Assembly: GCA_024235615.1 (NCBI GenBank)
Contig: JACKMB010000011.1
Coordinates: 1-50,358 of the forward strand
Length of the DNA stretch: 50,358 nt
Direction: 5' to 3'
From: Thauera sp.
Lineage (GTDB): Bacteria > Pseudomonadota > Gammaproteobacteria > Burkholderiales > Rhodocyclaceae
Part shown: piece by piece, positions 37,189-45,626 of the stretch
How the letters are laid out: the number at the start of each line of letters is the position of its first letter
Position numbering within the stretch: the first letter of the stretch is position 1
Position numbers and translations under genes: made by a program
The notes under the pieces: generated by a model
The model's database searches: none
What the model was told of the DNA's origin: nothing
Seen by the model: the letters and a program-made list of their open reading frames with translations, nothing else

Positions 37189-39236
37189 CAGCGTGGGCGG
37201 GTGCGTTCCAGGTAGCGCTCCACCGCGTCGAGGTTGCGGCGCACGCGCGCATGGCCGGGCAGCAGCGCGTCGGCGGCACGCAGCTCGCGCGCGGCCTCTT
37301 CCCAGCGCTGGCGCTGGCCGGCGAGCAGGCCGAGGGCGAGGTGGAGCTCGCCGGGACTGGCGGCGCGCGCCAGCCCGTCGCGCAGGACGCGTTCGGCCTC
37401 GTCCTCGCGCCGGGTCTGCGCGAGCAGCGTGGCCAGCCCCAGGCGGGCCGCGTCGAGCGCGGGCTCGCGCTGCAGCGCGCGGCGCAAGCGCTGCTCTGCG
37501 GCGGGCGCATCGCCTTGCGCGAGCGCGAGCCCGGCGAGGTTGAGCTGGGCGCTGGGCATGTCGGCCATTGCCTGCTGTGCCGCGACGAACTCGGCCAGCG
37601 CGGCGCGCTGCCGATCCTGCAGCGTGGGCGCGAGCGCAGCCACGGGCAGGTCGGCGAGCGCGCGCGCCGCGGTGATGCGCACCGCGCGCAAGGGGTCGGC
37701 GAGCAGGGGGGAGAGCTGCGCGACGCGCTCTTCGGCGGGGCGCAGCGCGAAGGCGGCTGCGGCGCTCGTGCGCACCGCCGGGTCGGGGTCGCGCAGGGCG
37801 GCGGCCGGTAGCGCACCGGGGTCGAGCTGGGCAAGCTGCTCGATCGCGCTCGCACGCACGATCGCGGGCAGGGCAGCATCGCCGGCGAGCGCGGCCAGGC
37901 CCGCCGCGGCGCCGGGGGTGCCCGCGCGCGCGGCGGCGAGGCGCTCGCCGTAATGGGGCGGATGCGTGCGCTTGCCATGGTGGCGCTCGATCGCCCCCGC
38001 GGCCCACTCCGCGCCGCGCTCGGCGTGGCAGCCGGTGCAGGCGTCGGGGGCGCCGGTGCGCGCGCTCAGGTCGGGGCGCGGAATGCGGATGGCGTGGTCG
38101 CGGCGCGGATGCACGACCATGTAGTTGCGGCTCGGCATGTGGCAGTCGACGCACTGGCTGCCGGCGCCGCCGCCGCGGTGGAAGTGATGCGCGGGCGCGT
38201 CGTAGTCCTTCGGCTGCAGGCCGGGAAAGCGTCCGCGGTCGGGCGTGGGGTTGTGACAGGCGGTGCACAGCGCGTTGCCGTCGGCGCGCAGGCGGCCGCG
38301 GTGGGGGTCGTGGCAGTCGGTGCAGGCCACGCCCGCCTGGTACATGCGGCTCTGGCGGTAGGAGCCGTACTCGAAGACCTCGTCGAGCTGCTGGCCGTCG
38401 GCGTGGTAGAGGCCGGGGCGCAGGTTGTCGGGGACGAACTGGTCGAACAGGGGGGCGCCGGCCACGGCGTCCTCGACCAGCCGGGTGCGGCGTGCGTGGC
38501 AGGCGGCGCACTGGTCGACCTGGGCGTGCGCGCCGGCCAGCGCCCGGTTCGGGGTCGGTACGGGCCGCTGCGCGCGCGCGCCCGTGGCGGCGAGCCTGCC
38601 GGCGCTCTCCGCGTGCGCGCGGCCGGCGCCGTGGCAGGCCTGGCAGCCCACATTCGGCTCGGCCCAGGTGGTGGCGTAGCGGTCGTGCTCGTCGTCGTAG
38701 CCCTTGCGGTAGGCGGTGGTGTGGCACTCGCCGCACATCAGGTTCCAGTTCTGGTAGCGCCCGCTCCAGTGCAGGTTGTCGCCCGGGGGCACCGGGCCAT
38801 CGGTGTGCAGCGAGAACCAGGTCTTGCGGGTGGTATCCCAGGCGATCGTGAAGGCCTGCAGGCGCCCGCCCTCCTGCGGCAGCAGCACCTGCTGCAGCGG
38901 CCGGATGCCGAAGACGTGGCTGGCCGCGAGCTCCTGCGTGCGGCCGTCGGCGCCCTGCGCGGCGACCACGAAGTCGCCGCCGCGGCGGAAGAAACGCGCT
39001 GCCGCCGCGCCCTCGCCGAAACGCACATCGCCGAAGTCGCCGAGTACGGTCTGCGCCGTCGCCGGCTGCATCGCATGGCGGTGCTTCGATTCCGCCCACG
39101 CGCCCGCCTGGTCCGGGTGGCAGGCAAGGCAGTCGCGGTCGGCGACGTGGTCGGGCCGCGCCCCCGCCTGCGGGACCGCCGCGAACGCGGCCGGCACCAT
39201 CAGGACGAGGGCGAGGAGCAGGGCGGCCAGGCGCAT
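37188..39236 (-). CDS. Octahaem c-type cytochrome with HEAT and TPR-like C-terminal region
   Basis: 682 residues. Cleavable signal peptide (LAALLLALVLMVPAAFAA). Eight CxxCH haem sites over about the first 400 residues: CLACH, CGECH, CQACH, CAACH, CTDCH, CTACH, CVDCH, CTGCH. The rest is Ala/Leu-rich helical repeat: HEAT-like (DPAVRTSAAAAFALRP) then TPR-like (LNLAGLALAQGDAPAAEQRL). The N-terminal part resembles the cytochrome c554/c' superfamily. A periplasmic electron carrier or reductase bound to a partner is plausible, but no activity can be read. It starts five bases after the sulfatase stop, so the two are probably one transcript. Confidence 0.85.
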   Translation of the reverse strand: MRLAALLLALVLMVPAAFAAVPQAGARPDHVADRDCLACHPDQAGAWAESKHRHAMQPATAQTVLGDFGDVRFGEGAAAARFFRRGGDFVVAAQGADGRTQELAASHVFGIRPLQQVLLPQEGGRLQAFTIAWDTTRKTWFSLHTDGPVPPGDNLHWSGRYQNWNLMCGECHTTAYRKGYDDEHDRYATTWAEPNVGCQACHGAGRAHAESAGRLAATGARAQRPVPTPNRALAGAHAQVDQCAACHARRTRLVEDAVAGAPLFDQFVPDNLRPGLYHADGQQLDEVFEYGSYRQSRMYQAGVACTDCHDPHRGRLRADGNALCTACHNPTPDRGRFPGLQPKDYDAPAHHFHRGGGAGSQCVDCHMPSRNYMVVHPRRDHAIRIPRPDLSARTGAPDACTGCHAERGAEWAAGAIERHHGKRTHPPHYGERLAAARAGTPGAAAGLAALAGDAALPAIVRASAIEQLAQLDPGALPAAALRDPDPAVRTSAAAAFALRPAEERVAQLSPLLADPLRAVRITAARALADLPVAALAPTLQDRQRAALAEFVAAQQAMADMPSAQLNLAGLALAQGDAPAAEQRLRRALQREPALDAARLGLATLLAQTRREDEAERVLRDGLARAASPGELHLALGLLAGQRQRWEEAARELRAADALLPGHARVRRNLDAVERYLERTRPR

Positions 39237-39240
39237 GCGC

Positions 39241-40989
39241 TCAGGGCTTGGCCGTGCGCGGGACGAGGGTGGCCTCGTACTTCAGGTCCTCGTAGTACTT
39301 GGCGCCGTTGCTGTAGCCGGGACGGTTGGCGAGGTTGGGGATCTCCAGCGTGCCGGTCTCGCGCACGTAGTCGCGCCAGGCCACCAGCATCTCGCCCAGC
39401 TTCTGCGGGTTGGAGGCGGCGAGGTTGCGGCCCTCGGTGCGGTCCTGGGCGACGTTGAACAGCTCCCAGTCGCCCGTGCCCCAGGGCTGGTTCGCGGACA
39501 CGATCTTCCAGTCGCCCTTGCGCAGCGCCTTGCGCCCGCCGAGTTCCCAGCCGATCGCCTTGTCGGCGCCATGCACGGCCTGCCCGCGGCCCTGCAGCAG
39601 CGGCAGCATCGAGGCGCCGCGCAGCGGCAGCACGGGCTTGCCCTGGTACTCGGTGCCCGGGTGCCGGGTGCCGGCGAGCTCGAACAGCGTCGGCGCGATG
39701 TCGGTCACGTGGGCCATGGCCGACTCGAGCTTGCCACCCTTGACGCCCGGGCCCCAGGCGATCGCCGGCACGGCGATGCCGCCCTCGTACATGAAGGACT
39801 TGAACATGCGGAACGGCGTCGAGCCCACCTGCGCCCAACCCGGGCCGTACTCGGCGTAGGAGCCGGACTTGCCGATGTGCGCGATGCTGTTGTCCATGTC
39901 CTTGTGGATCCACTCGCGGGTGCGCGCCACGTCGTACACCGAGTTGCCGTCGGCGCCGTTGTCGGACAGGAAGAAGATGAAGGTGTTGTCGAGCTGGCCG
40001 GTCTTCTTCAGGTAGTCGAGCATGCGGCCGACGTTCTGGTCCATGTTGTCGACCATCGCGGCGTACACCGCCATGCGCCTGGCTTCGGACTCCTTCTCCG
40101 CCGCGCTCAGGCTGTCCCACTTCGGCCACAGCGGATGGCCCTCGAACACGGGCGTGTCGGCGGCCACGAGGCCGAGCTTCTTCATGCGCTCGAGGCGGTC
40201 GCGGCGCAGCTTGTCGTAGCCGTCCTTGTAGCGACCTTCGTACTTGGCGATGTCCACATCATGGGCGTGCAGCGGCCAGTGCGGCGCGGTGAAGGCGAGG
40301 TAGGCGAAGAAGGGCTTGCCCGAATCCTTGCCGGCGTCGATGTACTGGATCAGCCGCGAGGTGAAGAAGTCGGACGAGAAGAAGTCCTTCGGCAGCGTCG
40401 CCTCCTTGCCGTTCTCGCGGTAGATGGCCTTGGGCGGCTTGGCCGGATCGGCGGCGACGATGCCTGCACCGTCGCTCCAGTGGCTGGAGCCGCCATGCAC
40501 CAGGGCGTAGGACTGGTCGAAGCCGCGCGCGGCCGGGCTGAACTGCTCGGGCACGCCGAGATGCCACTTGCCGGTCATCAGCGTGCGATAGCCGGCGTCG
40601 CGCAGCACCTGCGCCATCGGCACCACACGCTCGTTGAGGTAGCCCTCGTAGCCCGGCTTGCCGCGCTGCTCGGGCAGCATGAGCTCGGCCATGTCGCCGA
40701 AGCCGGCGAGATGGTTGTCGGTGCCGGACATCAGCATCGCCCGCGTCGGCGAGCAGAACGGCGAGGCGTAGAACTGGGTCATCTTGACCCCGGTGTCGGC
40801 CAGCTTGTCCAGATTGGGGGTGGCGATTTCGCTGCCGTAGCTGCCGAGGTCGGTGTAGCCGAGGTCGTCGGCCATGATCAGCAGGATGTTGGGGCGGTCC
40901 GCCTTGGCCGGTGGGGCGGCGTGGCCGGCCTGGATGCCGATGGTGAGCGTGGCCACCGGGATCAGCAGTGTCGCGAGCGCTGCTTTCAT
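39241..40989 (-). CDS. Secreted arylsulfatase-family enzyme
   Basis: 582 residues from ATG 40989, preceded by a GGAG ribosome site. Signal peptide LIPVATLTIGIQAGHAA. Metal site NILLIMADDLGYTDLGSYG; the formylglycine cysteine is Cys79 in FCSPTRAML (CxPxR type), needing a maturation enzyme not present in this window. Expected to hydrolyse sulfate esters in the periplasm; substrate unknown. Followed directly by the octahaem cytochrome gene, an unusual partner. Confidence 0.88.
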   Translation of the reverse strand: MKAALATLLIPVATLTIGIQAGHAAPPAKADRPNILLIMADDLGYTDLGSYGSEIATPNLDKLADTGVKMTQFYASPFCSPTRAMLMSGTDNHLAGFGDMAELMLPEQRGKPGYEGYLNERVVPMAQVLRDAGYRTLMTGKWHLGVPEQFSPAARGFDQSYALVHGGSSHWSDGAGIVAADPAKPPKAIYRENGKEATLPKDFFSSDFFTSRLIQYIDAGKDSGKPFFAYLAFTAPHWPLHAHDVDIAKYEGRYKDGYDKLRRDRLERMKKLGLVAADTPVFEGHPLWPKWDSLSAAEKESEARRMAVYAAMVDNMDQNVGRMLDYLKKTGQLDNTFIFFLSDNGADGNSVYDVARTREWIHKDMDNSIAHIGKSGSYAEYGPGWAQVGSTPFRMFKSFMYEGGIAVPAIAWGPGVKGGKLESAMAHVTDIAPTLFELAGTRHPGTEYQGKPVLPLRGASMLPLLQGRGQAVHGADKAIGWELGGRKALRKGDWKIVSANQPWGTGDWELFNVAQDRTEGRNLAASNPQKLGEMLVAWRDYVRETGTLEIPNLANRPGYSNGAKYYEDLKYEATLVPRTAKP

Positions 40990-41030
40990 TGTCTGTCTCC
41001 TGGAATAAATCCGGCTTGTATCCGGTTTCA

Positions 41031-41054
41031 TGAATTTAATTCAATTCTCGAGAA
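41031..41054. promoter_or_regulatory. AT-rich palindromes upstream of the sulfatase gene
   Basis: Two palindromes in an AT-rich island: TGAATTTAATTCA (41031-41043) and TTCTCGAGAA (41045-41054), 41-65 bp upstream of the sulfatase ATG. Possible operator or promoter for the sulfatase; the regulator is unknown. Confidence 0.35.
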
Positions 41055-41225
41055 ATTCAGCGCGATCTGAAGATGTTCCGCAGGGTGGAACGATAGCCTG
41101 CCTCCAGGCGGCGTGTGCCGATGCGGGCGGGGCGGACGGAAAGCGTGTCGGCAGTCTTTACACATGACCCCCGGCAAGCGTCCTGGCGACGGACAAGGTA
41201 TTGATCTGGAAGGGAAGGGAAGGGA

Positions 41226-41241
41226 AGGCATTGAACTTGCT
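41226..41241 (+). promoter_or_regulatory. Sigma54 (-24/-12) promoter of the PEP-CTERM gene
   Basis: AGGCATTGAACTTGCT carries GG-N10-GC with correct spacing (GG 41227-41228, GC 41239-41240) and agrees with TGGCACG-N4-TTGCW at all but three defined positions. Transcription would start near 41252, leaving a 21-base leader with AAGGAG. Sigma54 control by PrsK/PrsR is known for PEP-CTERM genes in Zoogloea-like bacteria. No PrsR gene is in the window. Confidence 0.65.
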
Positions 41242-41272
41242 CCGATGCGCTGACCTAACCAAGGAGCCAATC

Positions 41273-41977
41273 ATGAAGCTGCATGCACTCGCCCTCTCCC
41301 TTGCGCTCTCCGCCATGTCGATGGGGGCGCAGGCCGCCGTCGTCGGCGTGTATGGGGGCTATCCCTCGAGCGTGTCCGTATCCGGCGGTCTCACCGGCCT
41401 GGGGCATTCCGTGGTTGACGTGGCCACTGCCGACGCGGCCAGCCTGGCCGGCCTGGATGCGTTGGTCATCGGGCGCAGCCAAAGCGGCAATGCCGCCATC
41501 ACCAGCTTCATCAACGGCGGCGGCATGCTTTTCACCGAGTGGAGCACCGCCTCGTACGGCATGAGCCTGCTCGGCGGCAGCGCAAGCGACAACTACGGCT
41601 CCTCTATGACCAACGACAGCGTCGTCTTCACTGCAGCCGGCATTGCTGCGGGGCTTGGTAACGTCTTGGGGACGAGCTATGCGGATGGCGGGGCGAGCGA
41701 GTTCTTCCAGGACTTCGGGACCCTGGGCAGTGGCACCGTCTTCGCAACGCGCGGTTCGAGCGGCGCAGCTGCGATCGTGGGCGGTGCGTACGGTAGCGGC
41801 TACGTCTGGGTCAATGGTTTCGACTGGGCCGACGGTCCGGGGCCGAACACCTTCCGCCTGATCGACAACCAGATCGATGCGCAGATTGGAACCGGGACCG
41901 TCCCCGAGCCGGCTACCCTGCTGCTGATGGGCGCCGGCCTCCTTGGTGCCGGCTTCGTGCGCCGTCGTTCGGCCTGA
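41273..41977 (+). CDS. PEP-CTERM sorting domain protein
   Basis: 234 residues from ATG 41273 with a strong AAGGAG site. Signal peptide (LALSLALSAMSMGAQA), a Gly/Ser/Ala-rich body, and a C-terminal sorting tail VPEPATLLLMGAGLLGAG followed by basic FVRRRSA. The tail is recognised by exosortase (EpsH/XrtA), which links such proteins to exopolysaccharide and floc formation. The body has no clear catalytic motif. No exosortase gene in the window. Confidence 0.9.
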   Translation: MKLHALALSLALSAMSMGAQAAVVGVYGGYPSSVSVSGGLTGLGHSVVDVATADAASLAGLDALVIGRSQSGNAAITSFINGGGMLFTEWSTASYGMSLLGGSASDNYGSSMTNDSVVFTAAGIAAGLGNVLGTSYADGGASEFFQDFGTLGSGTVFATRGSSGAAAIVGGAYGSGYVWVNGFDWADGPGPNTFRLIDNQIDAQIGTGTVPEPATLLLMGAGLLGAGFVRRRSA

Positions 41978-42017
41978 GGGACCGAAGCCAGCGCCGGGCC
42001 AGCGTCCGGCGGCGCGA

Positions 42018-42260
42018 CCGCCGGCGAGCCCTTCACTCCGGGGCGAGGTCATCCGCCAGAGGCTGAGCCTGCTCTTCATCGAGGACGACGAGGCGCAGAA
42101 CCGGCCCGGCATCGTGCGCACCATCTACGACCTCACCGCGGGCACCGGCGGCATGGTGCTCAATGGCTCGTCGTATTCACCGGCGGTGCTGGCTCGGGCG
42201 AGTCCGAGATCCGCCGCCACCCGTTCGACAACGAGCTGGTCGCGGCCGCTGGCGGAGATC
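42018..42260 (+). pseudogene. Remnant of a type I restriction methylase gene (hsdM)
   Basis: Degenerate fragments of HsdM in two frames. AGE-P-FTP runs with a one-base shift into EVIRQRLSLLF and GIVRTIYDLTAGTGGM (AdoMet motif I); then after an internal deletion the frame changes to FTGGAGSGESEIRRHPFDNE, which resembles the HsdM region FTGxAGSGESxIRR. No intact reading frame, no hsdS or hsdR nearby. It marks the join between chromosome and ICE sequence. Confidence 0.7.
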
Positions 42261-42313
42261 GGCGCGGACCTCGAGCGTTCGATGGCCCGGAGCTGCCGAT
42301 CGCTTTCAACACC

Positions 42314-43174
42314 TTGTCCAGTGCGTCGAACGAGGCGATGCTTCAGAGCAAGACCACGACGGCCGCCAACCTGGGCGGCTTCATCGCCGATGCCGGGCTG
42401 CGTGTGCTGCTGCTGGACCTTGACGTGCAGCCCACACTGTCGAGCTACTTCACGCTGGACGTGCGCGCGCCCCGCGGCATTTACGAGATGCTGGCCTTCA
42501 ACGAGCGGCGCATCGAGCAACTGGTGTCGCGCACCGCGGTCGCGGGCCTGGACCTGGTGCTCTCCAACGACGACCGCGGCGAACTGAACACGCTGCTGCT
42601 GCACGCTCCGGATGGGCGCCTGCGACTGCGCCATCTGCTTCCCGTCTTCCGCACGCACTATGACTTGCTGTTGATCGACACGCAGGGCGCGCGCAGCGTG
42701 CTGCTGGAGATGGCGGTGCTGGCGTCCGACCTGGCGCTGTCGCCGGTGACGCCGGAAATCCTCGCGGCGCGCGAGCTGCGGCGCGGCACGCTGCAACTGA
42801 TCGAGGACATCGCGCCGTATCGGCACCTGGGCATCGAACCGCCGCCGCTGCGCCTGCTCATCAACCGTGTGCATCCGGTGTCGTCGAACGCGCGGCTGGT
42901 CCAGCAAGCGCTGCGACAGGTGTTCCAGGAACAGGCCGGCGTGCAGGTGCTGGACACCGACGTGCCGGCCATCGAAGCCTATCCGCGCGCTGCGACACGA
43001 GGATTGCCGGTGCATCGGGTGGAGTACCGGCGGCCGGCTGGGCGCACGGCGCCCGCGGCGCTGGACACCATGCGCACGCTGGCGGGCGAGCTGTTCCCCG
43101 CGTGGCGGGAGCGCTTCGCGCTGGTCACCGGCCGGGCCGATGCGGGAGGGGCCAGCCATGGCGAGCGCACATGA
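42314..43174 (+). pseudogene. parA: ICE ParA/Soj ATPase lacking the P-loop (5' truncated)
   Basis: 286 codons from ATG 42314. From TTTAANLGGFIADAGLRVLL onward it is a normal ICE-type ParA (LLDLDVQPTLSSYF Walker A' Asp; LLIDTQGARSVLLEM Walker B). The deviant Walker A of this family normally reads KGGxGKTT; here the preceding residues are EAMLQSKTTT, so the glycines and signature lysine are gone and only the terminal KTT remains. The frame is open upstream into the hsdM fragment, so the start is a chimera. Could be a pseudogene or a protein with altered ATP binding. Two genes later lies parB. Confidence 0.7.
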
Positions 43175-43394
43175 ACTGGCGCGCGGCCGTGAACGGCTGC
43201 GCGCGCTGATCGAGTTCGCGCTGGGCGAAGGCTGGCGCGTGGTGCGCACGTCCGGCGGGCACCTGAAATTCACGAAACCAGGCTGCGCGTCGATCTACAC
43301 CAGTTCGACTGCGAGCGACCACCGTGCCGACCGCAATGCCCGCGCGCAACTTCGCCGCGCCGACCGGCAGGCGCAGGAGAACGGCCGTGGCTGA
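43158..43394 (+). CDS. Small ICE protein between parA and parB (Shi position)
   Basis: 78 residues from ATG 43158 with a GGGAGGGG ribosome site, overlapping parA and parB. In ICEclc the gene at this place is shi, which with ParA stops division of transfer-competent cells; equivalence is by position and size. The middle, GWRVVRTSGGHLKFTKPG, resembles the HicA toxin pattern (GF, Arg, GSH, hydrophobic, Pro), including the His. Not proven to be HicA-like. Confidence 0.7.
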   Translation: MASAHELARGRERLRALIEFALGEGWRVVRTSGGHLKFTKPGCASIYTSSTASDHRADRNARAQLRRADRQAQENGRG

Positions 43395-45045
43395 GCTGAC
43401 GCCGCAGGACATGGCGGCCAAGCTGCTGGCCACCGGCTTCGAGCGCAGCGGCCCTTCGGCCGCGACCTTGAGCGACCCCATCGCCGACACGCCGATGGTG
43501 GTGACGCTGGACCAGTTGCGGCCCTACGACCACGACCCGCGCGTGACGCGCAACCCGGCCTATGCGGAGATCAAGGCGTCCATCCGCGAACGCGGGCTGG
43601 ACGCGCCCCCCGCGATCACGCGCAGGCCGGGCGAGGCGCACTACATCATTCGCAACGGCGGCAACACGCGGCTGGCGATCCTGCGCGAGTTGTGGAGCGA
43701 GACCAAGGAGGAACGCTTCTTCCGCATTGCGTGCCTGTTCCGCCCGTGGCCGGCGCGCGGCGAAATCGTGGCGCTGACCGGGCATCTGGCCGAGAACGAG
43801 CTGCGCGGCGGGCTGACCTTCATCGAGCGGGCCTTGGGCGTCGAGAAGGCGCGCGAGTTCTACGAGCAGGAAAGCGGCCAGGCGCTGTCACAGAGCGAAC
43901 TCGCGCGGCGGCTGACTGCCGACGGCTATCCGGTGCCGCAGTCACACATCAGCCGCATGAACGATGCGGTGCGCTATCTGCTCCCAGCGATCCCGACGCT
44001 GTTGTACGGCGGACTGGGCCGGCATCAGGTGGACCGGCTCGCGGTGCTGCGCAAGGCCTGCGAGCGCACCTGGGAGCGGCGTGCGCTGGGCCGCACCGTG
44101 ACCGTGGACTTCGCCACCTTGTTCCACGACGTGCTGACGCAGTTCGACACACAGCCGGACGACTTCTCGCCGCAGCGGGTGCAGGACGAGCTGGTGGGCC
44201 AGATGGCCGAGCTGCTGGAGGCGGACTACGACACGCTGGCGCTGGAGATCAACGACAGCGAAAGCCGCCAGCGTGCGCTGACCAGTGAACCAGCGGCACC
44301 GACGTCACCGGCGGCGCCTGTCGTGCCTGCTGCTCCTCCCCCGCCGGTCTCCGCGCCTCAGCAGCCACCCGCCTCGTCTGTGCCGCGCGACGCCACGCCC
44401 GTCGCGCGACCGGCGCCAGCAGCGACACCGCCTGCATCGCCCGAAGCGCCGGAGTACCAGCACGGGCAACGCGACGAGCGCTTGCAAGGGCACATCGTGA
44501 CACCGGCACCGACCACCGAGCGCCTGCAGTCCATCCAGAGGATGGTCGCGGACCAGCTCGGCGACAAGTTGCCCGACTTCGAGGCCGATGCGCTGCGTGC
44601 GATCCCCGTGCAGGTCGGCGGGCTCTATCCCATCTCGGACGTCTGGTACGTCGAGCCGGGGCTGGACGTGCCGGATCGCCTGCGCGTGCACATCGCGCAG
44701 TTCGCGCGCGAGATCGCCGGGGAAGCGGCGGTAGCCGATCACATCGAGGCCAGCGACGGCGGCATCGGCTTCCTCTGCGTGGCGCCGGCCGTGGGCCAGG
44801 CGAAGGCGCTGCCGGCGTTCGCGCGGGCGGTGCTGACCCTGCTGCATGCGCTGAGTGCGGCTCCGCCCTCCGCGAACGGATTGGACCGCGCGCGGCTGGC
44901 CGACGAGCTGGCGGCGCTGCTGCATGGCCACGGCGGCTCGGCCACACGCCTGAGCGATGCTGCGCTGGTGAAGCTGTTCCGTCTGCTGCGCCTGGCGCGC
45001 CGGCTGCTGGACCTGGAAGCCAGCGTAGCGGGCCAGGAATCCTGA
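43387..45045 (+). CDS. parB: ICE ParB-family protein
   Basis: 552 residues from GTG 43387, chosen because an AGGAG lies eight bases upstream and the product then starts MAELTPQDMAAKLLATGF; a frame extends to 43324. N-terminal ParB/Srx-like nuclease or CTP-binding region (LRPYDHDPRVTRNP; YIIRNGGNTRLAIL), helix-turn-helix (LSQSELARRLTADGYPVPQ), a Pro/Ala-rich linker near residues 295-360 and a conserved ICE C-terminal domain. Part of the parA-shi-parB cluster found at one end of ICEclc/PFGI-1-type elements. Confidence 0.88.
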   Translation: MAELTPQDMAAKLLATGFERSGPSAATLSDPIADTPMVVTLDQLRPYDHDPRVTRNPAYAEIKASIRERGLDAPPAITRRPGEAHYIIRNGGNTRLAILRELWSETKEERFFRIACLFRPWPARGEIVALTGHLAENELRGGLTFIERALGVEKAREFYEQESGQALSQSELARRLTADGYPVPQSHISRMNDAVRYLLPAIPTLLYGGLGRHQVDRLAVLRKACERTWERRALGRTVTVDFATLFHDVLTQFDTQPDDFSPQRVQDELVGQMAELLEADYDTLALEINDSESRQRALTSEPAAPTSPAAPVVPAAPPPPVSAPQQPPASSVPRDATPVARPAPAATPPASPEAPEYQHGQRDERLQGHIVTPAPTTERLQSIQRMVADQLGDKLPDFEADALRAIPVQVGGLYPISDVWYVEPGLDVPDRLRVHIAQFAREIAGEAAVADHIEASDGGIGFLCVAPAVGQAKALPAFARAVLTLLHALSAAPPSANGLDRARLADELAALLHGHGGSATRLSDAALVKLFRLLRLARRLLDLEASVAGQES

Positions 45046-45062
45046 GCGCAGGAGGCTCCCGT

Positions 45063-45623
45063 ATGTCGGCACCGCACCCGCTCAACCAGGCCGTGATCGC
45101 CCAGGCCCTGCATGACCTGCGCAACGGCCAGTTGCGCCGCTGCAAGGCCATGGGCTTCGGTGACGAGGAGCTGGATGCGCTGAAGCACCCCGAACTCGTG
45201 AGCATGCTGGTGAATGCCACGGTGTCGTGGTGTTCGGTGTCGGTGAACCGGGAAGTGTTGAAGCGGCTGCTGAGCCAGGTGCACGACGTGGAGCGGGAGA
45301 TCGCCACGGTGGACCGTATGCTGCGCCTGGGGGCGAGCACGGAGATGGTCAGCAAGTTCTACGGCCTCACGCATCAGGAAGTGGCGCTGCGCCGCGACAT
45401 CCTCGGGCTGCCCAAGCGCAAGGGCCGGCATCCGGTGCTCGCCGAGGCGCAGGAGGTGGCCTTGTGGGAACGCTGGAAGGCCGGCATCACGGAGCGGCAG
45501 ATCGCGCTGAACGACGACATGGCGATGGTGGCGCTGACCATGGATCTGGCCGAGGCCATGACCCTGCCCATGTCGGTGATCTGGTCGGCGATACGGAACT
45601 GGATCGACCATGGGTTGGTATAG
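45063..45623 (+). CDS. DUF2857 family ICE protein
   Basis: 186 residues. The sequence (LHDLRNGQLRRCKAMGFGDEEL; VNREVLKRLLSQ; LGASTEMVSKFYGLTHQEV) is the DUF2857 family that follows parB in this ICE group. It contains a possible helix-turn-helix (MVSKFYGLTHQEVALRRDIL), so DNA binding is plausible. Function unknown. 17 bp after parB, 3 bp before the replication gene. Confidence 0.85.
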   Translation: MSAPHPLNQAVIAQALHDLRNGQLRRCKAMGFGDEELDALKHPELVSMLVNATVSWCSVSVNREVLKRLLSQVHDVEREIATVDRMLRLGASTEMVSKFYGLTHQEVALRRDILGLPKRKGRHPVLAEAQEVALWERWKAGITERQIALNDDMAMVALTMDLAEAMTLPMSVIWSAIRNWIDHGLV

Positions 45624-45626
45624 GCC

